The notes beneath the pieces were generated by a model. It ran no database searches. It was not told the DNA's origin and saw nothing but the letters and a program-made list of their open reading frames with translations. Shown here piece by piece: positions 1-10,618 of a stretch of 64,000 bases of DNA. A program made the translations under genes and the position numbers. This DNA is from Thalassia testudinum (lineage: Eukaryota; Streptophyta; Magnoliopsida; Alismatales; Hydrocharitaceae), in the NCBI GenBank assembly GCA_037157565.1, contig JAZHRO010000019.1:63114501-63178500 (forward strand), given 5' to 3'. How positions within the stretch are numbered: the first letter of the stretch is position 1; every line of letters begins with the position of its first letter.

Positions 1-841
1 AGACCTCAAAGGGCCCCACAAACCTCGGTGCAAGCTTTCCTTTCACCCCAAAATGTTGGAGGCCATTAATGGGAGAAACACAGAGGAAGACGTGATCCCC
101 AATCCCGAACTGCACCTCTCTACGCTTCTTGTCAGCATAGCTCTTCTACCTACTCTTGACAGTGCGGAGTTATCTGTGAATCTGCTCTATCACCTCCTGA
201 CTCTGACGAATTAGCCTGGGACCAACCTCCTACTTGGTCCCCACCTTGACGCAACTCAAGGGTGCAGTACACTTCCGTACAGAGCCTCGTAAGGTGCCAT
301 GCCGATGCTCGAATGATAGCTGTTATTGTATGCAAACTCTGCTAGTGGCAAGTGCTCCTCCTAGCAGCCTCTCCAGTCTAGTACATAAGTGCGTAGGAGG
401 TCCTCGAGGGTCTGTACGGTGCACTCTCACTACCCGTCGATCTGGGGGTGGTAGGCAGTACTGAACCTCAGACGGGTCCACAATGCTTGTTGAAACTTTG
501 CCCAAAATTGGGAAGTGAAACAAGTATCCCTGTCGGATACAATCTCATGAGGGACTCCGTGCAGACACACCACATCTCTGATGTAGTGCTCTGCTAGCTG
601 TGCTGACCCAAAGGTGACTCGGATTGGCAGGAACCGTGCCCTCTTTGTCAGCCTATCTACTATCACCCAAACGACATTGTGTCCTCGCTGTGTAACATGT
701 AGCCCCACTACCAGGTCCATGGTGATACTCTCCCACTTCCACTCTGGCACAGGAAGTGACTGCAGCGGCCCTGCAGGCCTTTGGTGCTCAGCCTTCACCT
801 ACTGGCATACCAAGCACTACCGAACAAACTCACCAACATCT
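1..841 (-). pseudogene. T1 integrase, catalytic core and C-terminal part (broken)
   Basis: Minus-strand translation gives the second half of a Ty3/gypsy integrase. Next to the T2 insertion is the zinc-finger half CLVCQ, with a stop on each side of it, then VKAEHQRP. The catalytic core follows: first Asp in WESITMDL, second Asp in IVSDRDT, then TAYHPQIDG. A frameshift near 430-440 and a stop precede the expected catalytic Glu, which is still readable in the shifted frame. The [23 protein letters not shown] block lies at about 270-370, and a VKGKLAPRFVGPFEV-like GPF end lies at 1-50. The longest clean stretch is 430-798. It is one gene with 6392-6743, separated by the T2 insertion. It is not functional. 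Confidence 0.85.
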
Positions 842-3261
842 CGCTTTGTCGCGACCCGCTCCCAGCTTCCTACAGGACCTAAGAACAGCTAGCCTCGATT
901 AACCCCAAGACCCAGTCGTCCAACGAGAAAGAACCAAATGCCATAATCATTCCACAACCACACGAGAAATGTAACTAAGCAGAAAATATATGACTGAAAA
1001 TAAATGAAAGAAAATAGCAAACCACTAGTATCTCACATCATACAATGAAAAATATGATTACAAGCATACCCATCACAACATAAACCAGTACAAATGTAAC
1101 AAAATATAATTATGAGTAATAGGTACTCACTACTACAAAACACTTTGTAAAAGAAATGGAAGGAACCACAGTTGGGCTTGACTGGGCCCAGCACCCTTAG
1201 TAGCTGATGGCATTGGGTGCTCAAATCCTTGACCTGAACAAGGTTATAAAATCTGTGGTCAGCTAATGCTGAGTAGAGTGGTGGCTTATATCATATAATT
1301 TAAATAGGCAGCTAACTAAACATGCATTTAACAGGTTATTTATTATCATCCATTCCCAATTATCGTCTTTCTAATCTGACTATTCTAAACAGGTTCCATA
1401 ACATTTCTTAATCTTCTTGTTCCCTAAGGGAACGATCTTGCTTGTAGTTTTCCCACGATGCATGATGTACACGTGGCACTCTTCTGGCTGAAAGAGTTCC
1501 CCGTGGTAATCCTACACCTAGTCTACTACCTCGAGGTCACGGTTGCGACGTAGCGGTGACTACGGTATGCATGATAAGAGCACGGGTAGCTACCCCGCAT
1601 TGGCATGCAGTCAGTCATTTCTGCTAACGAGTATGCCCAAACATATAGCACGGAACAGTATAGGACCTTACCCTCTCAGAACAGGGGTCTTGCCCCTCAC
1701 AGTCTACGTACCCTCGTTCGACTATCTCGGTTTGCCCAACGGGCTAAAAAGAGTTGGTGTAGCGTGGCTAGTCCTGACCCCGAGTCCCATAGGGCGGCTA
1801 GCTCCCTCCCTACACTAAGTAGCTCACCTCGATACCACGTACACGAGGGCCGAACAGGAGTCGACGTAGAGTGGCCAAACCCACCCCGAGTCTCAACCCA
1901 AGGGGTGGCAAGCTCCCCTCTACTCCAAAGGGATAGTTGCTCTCCTCGGTACTACGTACACGAGGGCCAGCTCACTTCCCTTAACCAAGTTTGAACAGCC
2001 GCCCATAGGCGACATGTTCCTAAAACCCACAAGTTTTCTGTACTACTGTATTCCTCGTTTCTTTCTAAATTCCCTGTAGGATTTGTACATGGACTTTCTT
2101 ATTCTCATATCTAGTTCATTGTACGAAAAGTAGGCAACTCAAATTCTACCATCAATTTCTTAGTAGGCATAATGTAATTCATTTACAGGCAGCTCATGGT
2201 TTATTTCTTTCTAGGAAACAATTTAATCAGTCACTAAAGGTACATTCATTTCTTTCAGCCCTAGGGTTCATTTCACAATCCTAGGGTTCGATTCTATAGC
2301 AGCATACATTTAACTCTTTCCAATCCTAAGGTTCAGCTCACAACCTATGTTCAGTTAATTCTACGCATGCAATTTAATTATTAATTCTGAAATTTACGCA
2401 AAACCACTCTACCAGGATAATCAGGAGATGTGGGGGCACAGTCGACGAAGCTTGATATCCTCGTAGGTTCCGTGCACACCACGAATGAATGACTTATCAC
2501 ATTGACTAATATGTCAAAATGAGCTCAAAACTGTATAGACAATGTATCACTACGTAGAGAAACTCAAAAGGAAACCATCGACGTTTCGTTTGCAGGAAAC
2601 TGACTCTGTTTAGGACCTGAATAGGCCCAAAAACACCAATCCTAACCAAAATCAGACGTTTGGGAAAGGTCCCAGACGTCTTAAATGAACTCGCAAGCAT
2701 ACGTTGCTCGGGGTGCCTTTCTTGGACATCTGGAACTCAGTGCAGATGTCTGAGGGTGTCTTCAGACATCTGGAGACATGTCCGAACATCTAAAACTACC
2801 TTGATCTTCGCACCAACGTGCTTCTTGACCTCTAACATACGTGTGTGCACGATCAGAACTTTGGCAGGAAGATAATCGAAAGAAAACTGCTCTACCCGAC
2901 GTCTGAGGTTACCTTTGGATGTCCGACCGGACATCTGGAGGTCACTCTGGATGTCTGATTCTACGAGAAAATGATTCCGCAGAACCATTTCTGAATCTTT
3001 TCTTGTTGTAGAAATGGTAGCAGCTGCAGCATTGCCTCTTTCCCTCGTGAGTCCTCCGCTCTCGGCCTCCAACTCCTCTGCTTTTCGCTCTCCTTCTCCT
3101 TCTCCTTCTCTGTTCTCTGGTGTGGGGACGAATGGAGGAGGGGGGTATATATGGAGCTGGGGGGGATACAGGAGACGGCATGGAAAAGGGTGAGGGAGGT
3201 GAGGTTGCCGCAAGAGGGGGGAGAGTTACGGTGTGCGGGGTGAGGGGGAGGAGAGGGTGTG

Positions 3262-6223
3262 TGATGAGAACCTCATCATGAGCCCTAACTAACTTATTTT
3301 GACCTAATAAAGTGAACAAAAGCTCCTGCATAACCTAAAGGAAGGCCTAACTCAAGAGGTTACTGATCTGGAAAGAGTGCATGAAACAAAGGGTAAAGCT
3401 GCAAGTTTACCATTGCAGTATATCAACAGGATTTCTCAGGGTCTAGACATAGGTCAATTGGACTTAATAAGAGAAAAAGTGGGATGGTTCAGTCAGAAAA
3501 GGGTTATTGTGAAATTTAAGAATTAAATGACATTCTACAACCCTAAAACAAACTCACTTAATTTTACAAGGTTCCAGGTAGAATAAAAATCAACTAAATC
3601 CTCTAAAATTCAAGGAAAAATATTCCCTAAGGTTTATAACCTTCAATTTGGCCTTTCAAGCCTGTTTTGACCTAGATTGGGGTCTAAGCTCAATATTTGA
3701 CCTAATTTAGGTTTTTATGCAAAATATCTAGTTAAACGTGGTCAAACCTAAAATCCAACTTCACCAATGGATTCCTTAGGTCCAAATTAGGTTTGTACCA
3801 AAATTTTGACCTAAGGGAAGGTCATCTTGACCTACTTTGCAAAATAGTCCACCCAATTACATTCTGGCCCCTAACTTTTGAAAACCCTTGCGAAGACACC
3901 CTCAACTTATTTGTCACTTTTTTGCATTCCGGTCCCTCTACCATTACAGCAGAAGACCCATACCTCCAGTGAAGATTCGAGGAGGATTTCTCCTCGCTTC
4001 CCCAGGGAGCTGCTCTTAGATTTGAAAGGGGAGTCCTCTGCGAAATCCCCTATCGCTTGAGCAGCTTCCCATGCCTTGATTCGCCCCATACCTCTCGTGC
4101 GAATGCTTGAGAGGTATGGGTATCGTTCCGAGCCATACCTCCGGTGAGGATTTTGCTCGCCTTCCAAGTGTCTGACTCTCCGCCTGTGCCCATAAATGAA
4201 GCTCCAGGTCCAGCCGCTTTCGGCAAGCTTGTTCTGGCCTGAGATACCCTCTCAATCTCCACCGTCCTCATCTCCAGTTAGACGCCCGCAAGCTCCAGTG
4301 ACCTCCTCTCCCTCATTTCGTCACTCTGCCACCATACCAGTGGCAGGGTTCGCTTTGCCTCGTTCCTCCGCGTTGTGTCGCACCAGCGCACGCCTCTCTG
4401 ACCTCCTCGTCGTCGCCACCTCTCCATCTCAAGGCCTTCGTCTTCCGCGATGTCAGATATGCGTCGTCCGCCCCTCTGCCTCCCCTTCACTCCAATCACC
4501 ACAGATAAGTTCCTCCTCTCCTTCTCTTCGTTTTCCCCTTTATTTCTATTTTCAACCCCTCGACAACTGTAGACCACCACCATCTTCTCCACCTTCGGCA
4601 GACCACCGGCGAGGTGTCTCCGTTACCTCCCCACACCCATCCACCTCACCAGAACCCTCAGAAGCACCACCACCATCCACTGATCACTTTCCCCATCTCC
4701 ATCGACCGCCACAACCTCCACAATCTCTTCTCGACCACACCCATCACCCTGACCATAGACCGACCTAGGCACGCACGCCTAGGCCATTCTGAGCCAGCCG
4801 ACCCCCACCTCTCCTTCGCCGTGATACGACGAAGGTTTTCCCGTTGTTTAAAAGGGCCGCCAGGCTGTCTTCGTGTCATGCAGGGTTGGGCCTCCGTTTG
4901 CCATTAACACACAAGCAAGCTTGCTTTCTTCAAAGCTCTAGGCCGCGCGCTCCAGGCTTCAAGACTTCAGGCTATGCGGGTTGAGTGTGCACGTGCATCC
5001 AGCCTGAGAGCAGTTGCTGCAAGGCCCTCAGTTGCTCCAATTGGGTGGAGTTCTCCCCCTGCAGGCGCCAGCGAAGCGAGTGGGACTTTTAGTCCCACCT
5101 CAAAAACTTTAGAGCGCGGTGAGTGATATAAGTGAAATTTGTGTTTTAGCCTGATTGCCTTCGATCATGGGGTGAGGTCCCCTTGCCTACTCACCCCCCT
5201 CATCCGCGTTCACTCCTCCACGGACCTAGCTGACCTGACCCGATAACCCTGCACTCCTCACGCATTACCCATGCCGGTGCGCCTGGACCTGGGTGTGCTT
5301 GACCCGACCAGAATACCCAATTGGCTCTGGGAGAGTGAACTGAAGAGAGAAAAGAGAGAGAAAATACGCAAGGGAGGGTAGGGGTAGGTTTTTCCCTGTG
5401 CTATGCAGGAGCTAAGGAAGGAGTCGTAGAAGAAGAAGAAGCCAAGGAAGGAGCTGAAGGACTTAGCAAGGAAGATTGAAGCCGCAGAAGAAAGAAGGAA
5501 GAGGAGGCAGCTGCTGAAGAAGAGGAAGAAGCTGAAGGTGCAGCAGAAGAAAGAAGGAGAAGAACAAGCACTATAGCAGCAAGACCGACCAAGTAGAAGA
5601 AGAAAGTAGCTAGTGAAGAAGAGAAGCAGGGACTTGGCCGCAGAAGAAAAAAAGAAGAAGAAGAAGACCAAGGGCAAACTTGAAGGTAGAATAAAGGAAG
5701 AAGGAGGAGGAATCAAGAATAGAAGAAGAAGAGGAAGCTGAAGGCACAGCCAAAGATTAAGGCAAGGAAGAAGAAAGGGAAGACAGAAGAGCAGAAGAAG
5801 AGAAAGAAGGAAGAAGAAGAAGAAAGAGTGAGCACTGTAGCAATCGCCATATAAGGCATCTAATTTACAAAATCAGATGTCTGATTCACAAGGAAAGTCA
5901 GAGAAAGAAAGAAGGAAAAGGTGCAGCCAAGAAGAGAAAGAAAAAGGAAGAAAGAGAAGAAAGAAGCCATCAGAGAGAATACTCAATTTCCTCTTACATT
6001 TCTATTCCCTTTTTAGTTTTCTTATACATGGACTCTCATTTATATTCTTGTTAAATATCATATTTTGAGATTGTGATCTTAGTTTCTAAAATACCAGTTT
6101 GCTCCCTGAGTTCGACCTCGGACATTTTGATTTTCGAGTAATAAATTGTTAATTGTTTTTGCGGTGATTTCAGCTACAACGAACGTCTTTTTAAACATGA
6201 TCTCGCCTCGTAAGCATCCAACA
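3262..6223 (+). mobile_element. B: solo Athila-type LTR nested in T2
   Basis: It begins TGATGAGAACCTCATCATG, like the LTRs of A and C, and ends CATCCAACA. Internal landmarks shared with A include a GCACGCACGCCTAGG block (here at about 4770, in A at about 13380), a long GAAGAAG purine tract and a conserved 3' end (GCTCCCTGAGTTCGACCTCGG here at 6100, close variants in A and C). It is flanked by GTGTG (3257-3261) and ATGTG (6224-6228), a 5-bp duplication with one substitution. No PBS follows the end and no gene is present, so it is a solo LTR. The 190-codon plus-strand ORF at 4196-4768 is Pro/Ser low complexity and not conserved in A or C; I do not call it a gene. Confidence 0.82.
5401..5960 (+). 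repeat. Polypurine (GAAGAAG) tract in LTR B
   Basis: About 560 bases are almost entirely purine on the plus strand, built from imperfect GAA/GAAG units. Equivalent tracts lie at the same relative place in the LTRs of A (14040-14320, 21050-21330) and C (33990-34240), downstream of the putative promoter and before the LTR end. All would be transcribed in the purine sense. Confidence 0.8.
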
Positions 6224-6391
6224 ATGTGCGTACGGTGGGAGTGGTGGTGGGGAAATTGCAGGGATGCCCCTGCAATTTTCCTTTCCCCCTCACAAATCCC
6301 CAAAACAAAAGCTAAGGGGTTTACGATTGCAGAAAAAGCCCCACAGGTTCTGGAAACGCCAAACGACCTCAGGAAGGGTCATTTCACGCTT

Positions 6392-6743
6392 CATCCCTCT
6401 CCACCAGAAGTCGCATCATAGATCATGATACATCTTTGTATTCTCGGGATGTATGGTAAACCTGAACACGTGTGCCTCAGTCAGGAGCTCTCTCAATAGC
6501 TCCTCGTCTCTAGGAACAAAAAGGTGTCCCCTTATGCGTAGTTTCTCGTCTGAGAAGGAAAAGTCTCTTGCGTCCCCTATCAACACTCTGTCTCGCAGTG
6601 TCTATAAGTATGGATCGGCCATCTGCCCTGCAATGATGCGGTCTATCAGCTCTGGTCATGCCTACTACGTCACTGTCACTGCCCCGCAGTACCTTCGTAA
6701 CTCCTGAGGTCGCCAACTGCCCACCTCCTCCATGTGTTTCCAA
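6392..6743 (-). pseudogene. T1 integrase N-terminal (zinc-finger) part
   Basis: Reading leftward after RNase H, the minus strand encodes the linker and the first half of the HHCC zinc finger. Recognisable pieces are DEELLRELLTEAH, then TIHPENTKMYHDL, a stop, and CDFWWRGMK, ending at the T2 insertion. The two His ligands are here; the two Cys ligands are on the other side of T2 at about 800-815. A frame change lies near 6520. This is the usual Ty3/gypsy layout (RNase H, HHCC finger, core), now broken. Confidence 0.8.
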
Positions 6744-6745
6744 CT

Positions 6746-7260
6746 CTATGCCTGTATGCTAGCCACATGGGTGGGAGCCTTCCAGCTAAAGGTGTCGGCC
6801 ACCACATTGGCCTTCCCTAGGTGGTAAGAGATGCTACTGTCGTAGTTCTTTAGGAGCTCTAACCAACGTCTCTGTCTTATGTTGAGCTCCTTTTGGTCAA
6901 ACATGTACCAAAAGCTCTTGTGATCTGTGAAGATCTCAAATGTCTCACCATACAGGTAGTGCCTCCATGTCTTCAGCATGAAGACAACTGCTGCCAGCTC
7001 TAAGTCATGGGTGGGGTAGCTATGCCCATGGGGCTTCAATTGCCATGAAGCATAAGAGACAACGTGACCCCGCTGCATGAGCACACCTCCCAAACCTGCA
7101 ATAAAGTGTCAGTGTAAACCACGAACCCGCCACTTCTGTCTGTGATGGTAAGCACAGGAGCTGAAGTCAGTCTCTCCAACTCCTAGAAACATGCCTCACA
7201 CTCGTCTGTCCAGGAAAAGGGCACGTCCTTCCAGGTCAGCTGAGTCATAGGACGTGCTAC
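6746..7260 (-). pseudogene. T1 RNase H domain
   Basis: The open stretch 7093-6746 contains [26 protein letters not shown], then [25 protein letters not shown] and [16 protein letters not shown]. The catalytic Glu (DLEL) and the Asp of FTDHKS are present; the final LSRK-type end is degraded to TFSWK. The N-terminal part (7094-7260, VARPMTQLTWKD... and FVVYTD) continues only with stops and a frameshift near 7095. RNase H degrades the RNA strand of the RNA/DNA hybrid during reverse transcription. Confidence 0.85.
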
Positions 7261-8217
7261 CTAAGAGAACCCTCTGATAAACTGCCGGTAGTAGCTTGCC
7301 AGTTCCAGAAAGCTGCATATCTCTGTCACTGTGCGTGACCTCTCCCACCTGAGTATGACCTCAACCTTGGCTGGATCCAGAGCCAATCCATCTCCTGAAA
7401 TCACATGGCTCAAGAAGGTCACTTGCCTTAGCCAAAACTCGCACTTGTTGTACTTGGCGTACAACCTACGTCGTCTCAAGATATCCAGGACCATACGTAA
7501 ATGTTGTCCATGCTGTGCCTGATCCTGAGAGTAGACTAGGACGTCGTCGATGAACACCACCACAAACTGGTCCAAGTATATCTTGAAAACATGGTTCATC
7601 ATGTCCATGAAAGCAGCAAGGGCGTTGGTCAGCCTAAATGGCATGACCAAGAACTCGTAGTGCCCATACCGAGTACGGAAAGCTGTCTTGGAGATGTCAG
7701 TCTCCTTGATCCTCAACTGGTGGTAACATGACCTCAGATCTATCTTAGAGGACACTGTGGCATCTCTCAACTGGTCAAGGAGGTCATCGATACGAGGCAA
7801 CGGGTACTTGTTCTTGACGATGACCCAATTCAATTGTCGGTAGTCACCACAAAGTCGCAGGGTACCGTCCTTATTCTTTACAAACAATACAAGGGCTCCC
7901 CACGGGGATGCACTGGCCCTCACAAAGCTCTTCTCAAACAGGTCCTCTAACTGTGACTTGAGCTCTGGCAGCACAAGTGGTGCCATCCTGTACAATGCAG
8001 TAGAAATGGGACTGGTCCACGGTACTGGTGAGATCTCAAACTCGATCTCACGCTCAGGCGGCAGTCCTGGCAGCTCTTCTGGGAAGACGTTGGGGTACTC
8101 GTCGACCACCAGGATACTTTGAAAGTCGACCACGGGGCTAGGCTCTACTATAACACAAGCTAAGAAGCCCTTACACCCTGGCTCAAAATCTTCGCTGCCC
8201 AAAGCTAGGAGATGCAC
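7261..8217 (-). pseudogene. T1 reverse transcriptase (318-codon open stretch)
   Basis: This copies the element's RNA into DNA. N-terminal to C-terminal it shows [89 protein letters not shown] and the catalytic FIDDVLVYS box (near 7540-7560), then the connection region [16 protein letters not shown]. The reading frame is intact but residues have drifted, for example MPFGLTNAPATF has become [12 protein letters not shown]. It is closed by a stop just before RNase H, which was originally continuous with it. The gene is very unlikely to be active because its neighbours are broken. Confidence 0.9.
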
Positions 8218-8220
8218 CTA

Positions 8221-8664
8221 AAACCTCTGTCTATCGACTAGAGGTGAAACTCAAAGGGAGGAAACTCCAGTAGGGAGAAGATGATCTTCCTCCCAAAATA
8301 GTGCAGTAGGGCATGATAGGCAAACAACCAGTCCAACCTTAGGATCACGCTAAAGTCCTCCATCGGGAAGACTGCATCCCCCTATAGAGACCTCATAGTC
8401 TGTAAAGACCTCCTCTGCTATGAACAACTGTCCGCCTGGCCCTCTAATCAGGAACGGAACCTCTAACAGTACACTGCCCAGCCACAAACTGATGGCAAAA
8501 CTCGAGGAGACAAAAGAGTGTGTGGCACCAGAATTGAAAAGGACATAGACTAATCTACCAGAAATGATAACCATACCTGCCACCACAGAATCTAAAGCCC
8601 TGGCGTCTCTGTGTGTTAGGGTGTTGATGCGCCCCTCAGCCCTGGGTGTAGAAGAAGCGGCCAC
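8221..8664 (-). pseudogene. T1 aspartic protease with altered active site
   Basis: The open stretch 8664-8350 has the retropepsin-like sequence LVYVLFNSGATHSFVSS, followed by a hydrophobic segment; the remainder (to 8221) reads DWLFAYHALLHYFGRK after a frame change. Family members have DSGA here; the Asp is replaced by Asn, so proteolysis would be lost. It lies between gag and RT as expected. Confidence 0.8.
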
Positions 8665-8946
8665 GCTCTGGGTCGGGCGAGCAACAACTTGCTGGTACCC
8701 TCCTCGTGACTATTGTCCTCCTCCATGCGTCTGGTGACCACAACCGCCAGATCGGCCTCCTGCGCTCGGTGTGGGGAGCATTTGCTGTGCTCCAACCCTA
8801 GATGGATAGTCCCTCTTGATGTGGCCTAGTTGGCCACATTGGTAGCAGAGAGGGGCATGACCTCCTCCCTCAGTCGGTCCCTGCTGGTGGCTGAGCGGGG
8901 GTCTAGTGCTGCCAGCTAGTCCCTGTCTGGGGCCCCTAAAGGCCAC
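8665..8946 (-). pseudogene. T1 gag, nucleocapsid end with defective zinc knuckle
   Basis: The minus strand encodes CYQCGQLGHIKRDY within a Gly/Arg-rich segment. This is the CX2CX4HX4C gag zinc knuckle, but the final Cys is Tyr (a single G-to-A change). A frame change separates it from the capsid part at about 8945 and from the protease at about 8700. Confidence 0.82.
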
Positions 8947-9690
8947 TAGTGGCCCCGCAGAACGAGACGGCTCCCCTGTGGGCGCCGTGTGCCTCCTCTC
9001 CCAACGACCCTGTGAGTACTCTGGCTAGAAGGGCTTCTTCCATCCACCATCAGTGTCCCACGGGGTCGGGTTGGTCCCTCATAGGTCATGGCCACCTCGA
9101 CCACGCGAGAAAAAGTGGGCAGCTTCAGGGGTTTCACATACCCTCGAATCGCAGGTCGAAGCCCCTCAATAAACCTTCACAGGAACTCCTTCTCAGTAGA
9201 CACAGCTGTTGGGGTGAAGCAAGATAGCTCCAAGAAATGCATGCGGTACGTGCTAACTGTCATTGCCCCCTGGTGGAGAGTGTGGAACTCCTGCCTCCTC
9301 TGGTCCTGCTAGGTCTATGGGAAGTACTGCTCCTAGAAGAGAGCCACGAACTGGTCCTACGATGGCTCTCTCCCTTCCTGGCCTCAGACTGCCCTCCACC
9401 ACCTGTGGGCTACGCTATCCAGCTGGTACGTGGCAAAGGCCATGCAGCACTCAGCAGGAGGGTGGATTGTGTCAAACACCTTCTCTATCTGCTCCAGCCA
9501 GTCCTCTACCTCAGACGAGCTCTCATCCCCCTTGAAGGAGGGGGGCTTCGACTTCTGGAACTGGCCAAAAAGCTTATGGTGGAGCTGCAACGAGGGAACA
9601 GGCACGCCTCCAGGCAAGGAGGGCTCGTGCTCAGAAGTGTCCGAGGGTGGTGGGGGTGGTGGAGTGAAGCTTGCAAGCTAGTATCTGTTC
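8947..9690 (-). pseudogene. T1 gag, capsid part
   Basis: Two frames together give a Ty3/gypsy gag capsid: KPPSFKGDESSSEVEDWLEQIEKVF and YQLDSVAHRWWRAV (9617-9384), then MTVSTYRMHFLELS, EKEFLWRFIEGLRPAIRGYVKPL and TFSRVVEVAMTYE (9290-8946). The WL(E/K)xIEK and AxxWW signatures are typical of Tekay/Del gag. Stops and at least two frameshifts are present. Confidence 0.8.
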
Positions 9691-9839
9691 CTCCCTTGAG
9701 GTCGATCCTCCCCTTTGGGTCGGGGTACGGGGGTGATGTTTTCTTTTGCTTGGATTCGATCGATGGCTCTCCTGGTAAAGTAGGGTATTTCTTAGGTGGA
9801 GTAGTGCAAAATCCTCATTTGTTGGTTCTTCTCCCACTC

Positions 9840-10170
9840 TGAACTTCCCATTAACTTCATTTCAAACGATGTGGTAGAAAGCAACGTGCGACTTGAAGGA
9901 CATCACCATATGTGGATTCTTTCTGATATCCATCATTTTCTATAGTTAAGCCAAATGATCAGGATGGCGAATGGGTCCCTAGATATCTAGATGAATTCAC
10001 TGAATACTGATAGTGAGTTGGAAAATCAGAAGTGGCATTTGAAATAGGAGCATTAGGTAAAGCAAGTAATAACTAAGTAACAACAACCAATAGGGGGAGC
10101 AGAAGAGAGGGAGTTGAGTTTGTATGCTGTCTGTATATGAGATTTCCATTCCCGAAGCGAAGTTAAGGCT
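9840..10170 (+). pseudogene. rps16: Plastid rps16 exon 1 plus group II intron fragment
   Basis: Inside T1 gag, opposite to its reading direction, is non-retroviral sequence matching the start of plastid rps16 as I recall it: AAACGATGTGGTAGAAAGC encodes the KRCGRK of ribosomal protein S16 exon 1. It is followed directly by GTGCGACTTGAAGGACAT, the GTGCG 5' end of a plastid group II intron. Intron-like sequence continues (CCAAATGATCAGGATGGCGA at 9952) to CATTCCCGAAGCGAAG near 10150-10165. Similar AT-richer sequence may extend left to about 9740, upstream of the gene. Exon 2 and the ATG are not intact. This is best explained as nuclear integration of plastid DNA. The recall of rps16 is from memory; an alignment would settle the ends. 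Confidence 0.72.
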
Positions 10171-10430
10171 CCAACTCATCTGGCGCTGCGGCGGTTCCCC
10201 TATCCCACAGAGGACTCTCCCTCCACGTCCTCAGGGAGGGGTAGCCGAGGAGGCTGCTAGAGCTCCTCACGTACTATATCCCGGATTAGCTGGGTGAGAT
10301 CCTAGGTCTGGATGCCCGGAAGGAGAGGTGGGTCGACTGGTGCCTCAAGTCCGGCACGTCCGCCCCTCCGACCCCGCCCACGGCCACGACCACGTCCGCG
10401 GCCCACCTCAAGGGCTCCCTGACGAGGCAT
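10171..10430 (-). pseudogene. T1 gag N-terminus (Gly/Arg-rich start)
   Basis: The ATG on the minus strand at 10430 opens MPRQGALEVGRGRGRGRGR, a Gly/Arg-repeat start characteristic of Tekay/Del gag. The frame then runs through a Pro/Leu-rich segment with three stops to about 10180, where the plastid fragment begins. The start lies about 170 bases inside the PBS, a normal leader length. Confidence 0.75.
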
Positions 10431-10602
10431 CTCCTATACAAAGATACAAGAGAAAGAATAGGAACTGTCAATGATACAAGATTACATAAAGAAATAAGAC
10501 TTGGAAATAAAGGTCACAGCGATACGTTGTGATGGCTATCCTAGTTACATGCACGTGAGTGGTTACTTCCAGATCATTTGGTTCATTTCCTAGGACGACC
10601 TT

Positions 10603-10614
10603 GCTCTGATACCA
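10603..10614 (-). other. T1 primer-binding site, initiator tRNA-Met
   Basis: The minus strand reads TGGTATCAGAGC, complementary to the 3' end of plant initiator tRNA-Met, four bases inside the LTR edge at 10619. This fixes the element's orientation and the 5' LTR boundary. Confidence 0.93.
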
Positions 10615-10618
10615 TCTT

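Larger units (their letters stand above)
847..6386 (-). mobile_element. T2: solo LTR of the T1 family, inserted in T1 integrase
   Basis: The plus strand starts TGTCGCGACCCG and ends GGGTCATTTCA, matching both ends of the T1 LTR (TGTTACGACTCG at 10619 and ACGGTCATTTCA at 22947). The flanks are a perfect 5-bp duplication CGCTT at 842-846 and 6387-6391. Removing the insert and one repeat restores the integrase reading across the junction. Without the nested LTR B (3262-6223 plus one repeat) it is about 2.57 kb, one LTR long, with no PBS or coding sequence, so it is a solo LTR left by recombination between two LTRs. A TATATAT stretch at 3146-3152 could be the minus-strand promoter. Degenerate GACGTC motifs occur at 2650-2960. 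Confidence 0.85.

Noticed and set aside
4196..4768. 190-codon Pro/Ser-rich ORF in LTR B
   Set aside because: Low-complexity CT-rich sequence; reading frame not kept at the matching place in LTRs A or C.
9997..10179. 60-codon hydrophobic minus-strand ORF, possible membrane peptide
   Set aside because: It is the antisense of the plastid rps16 intron fragment.
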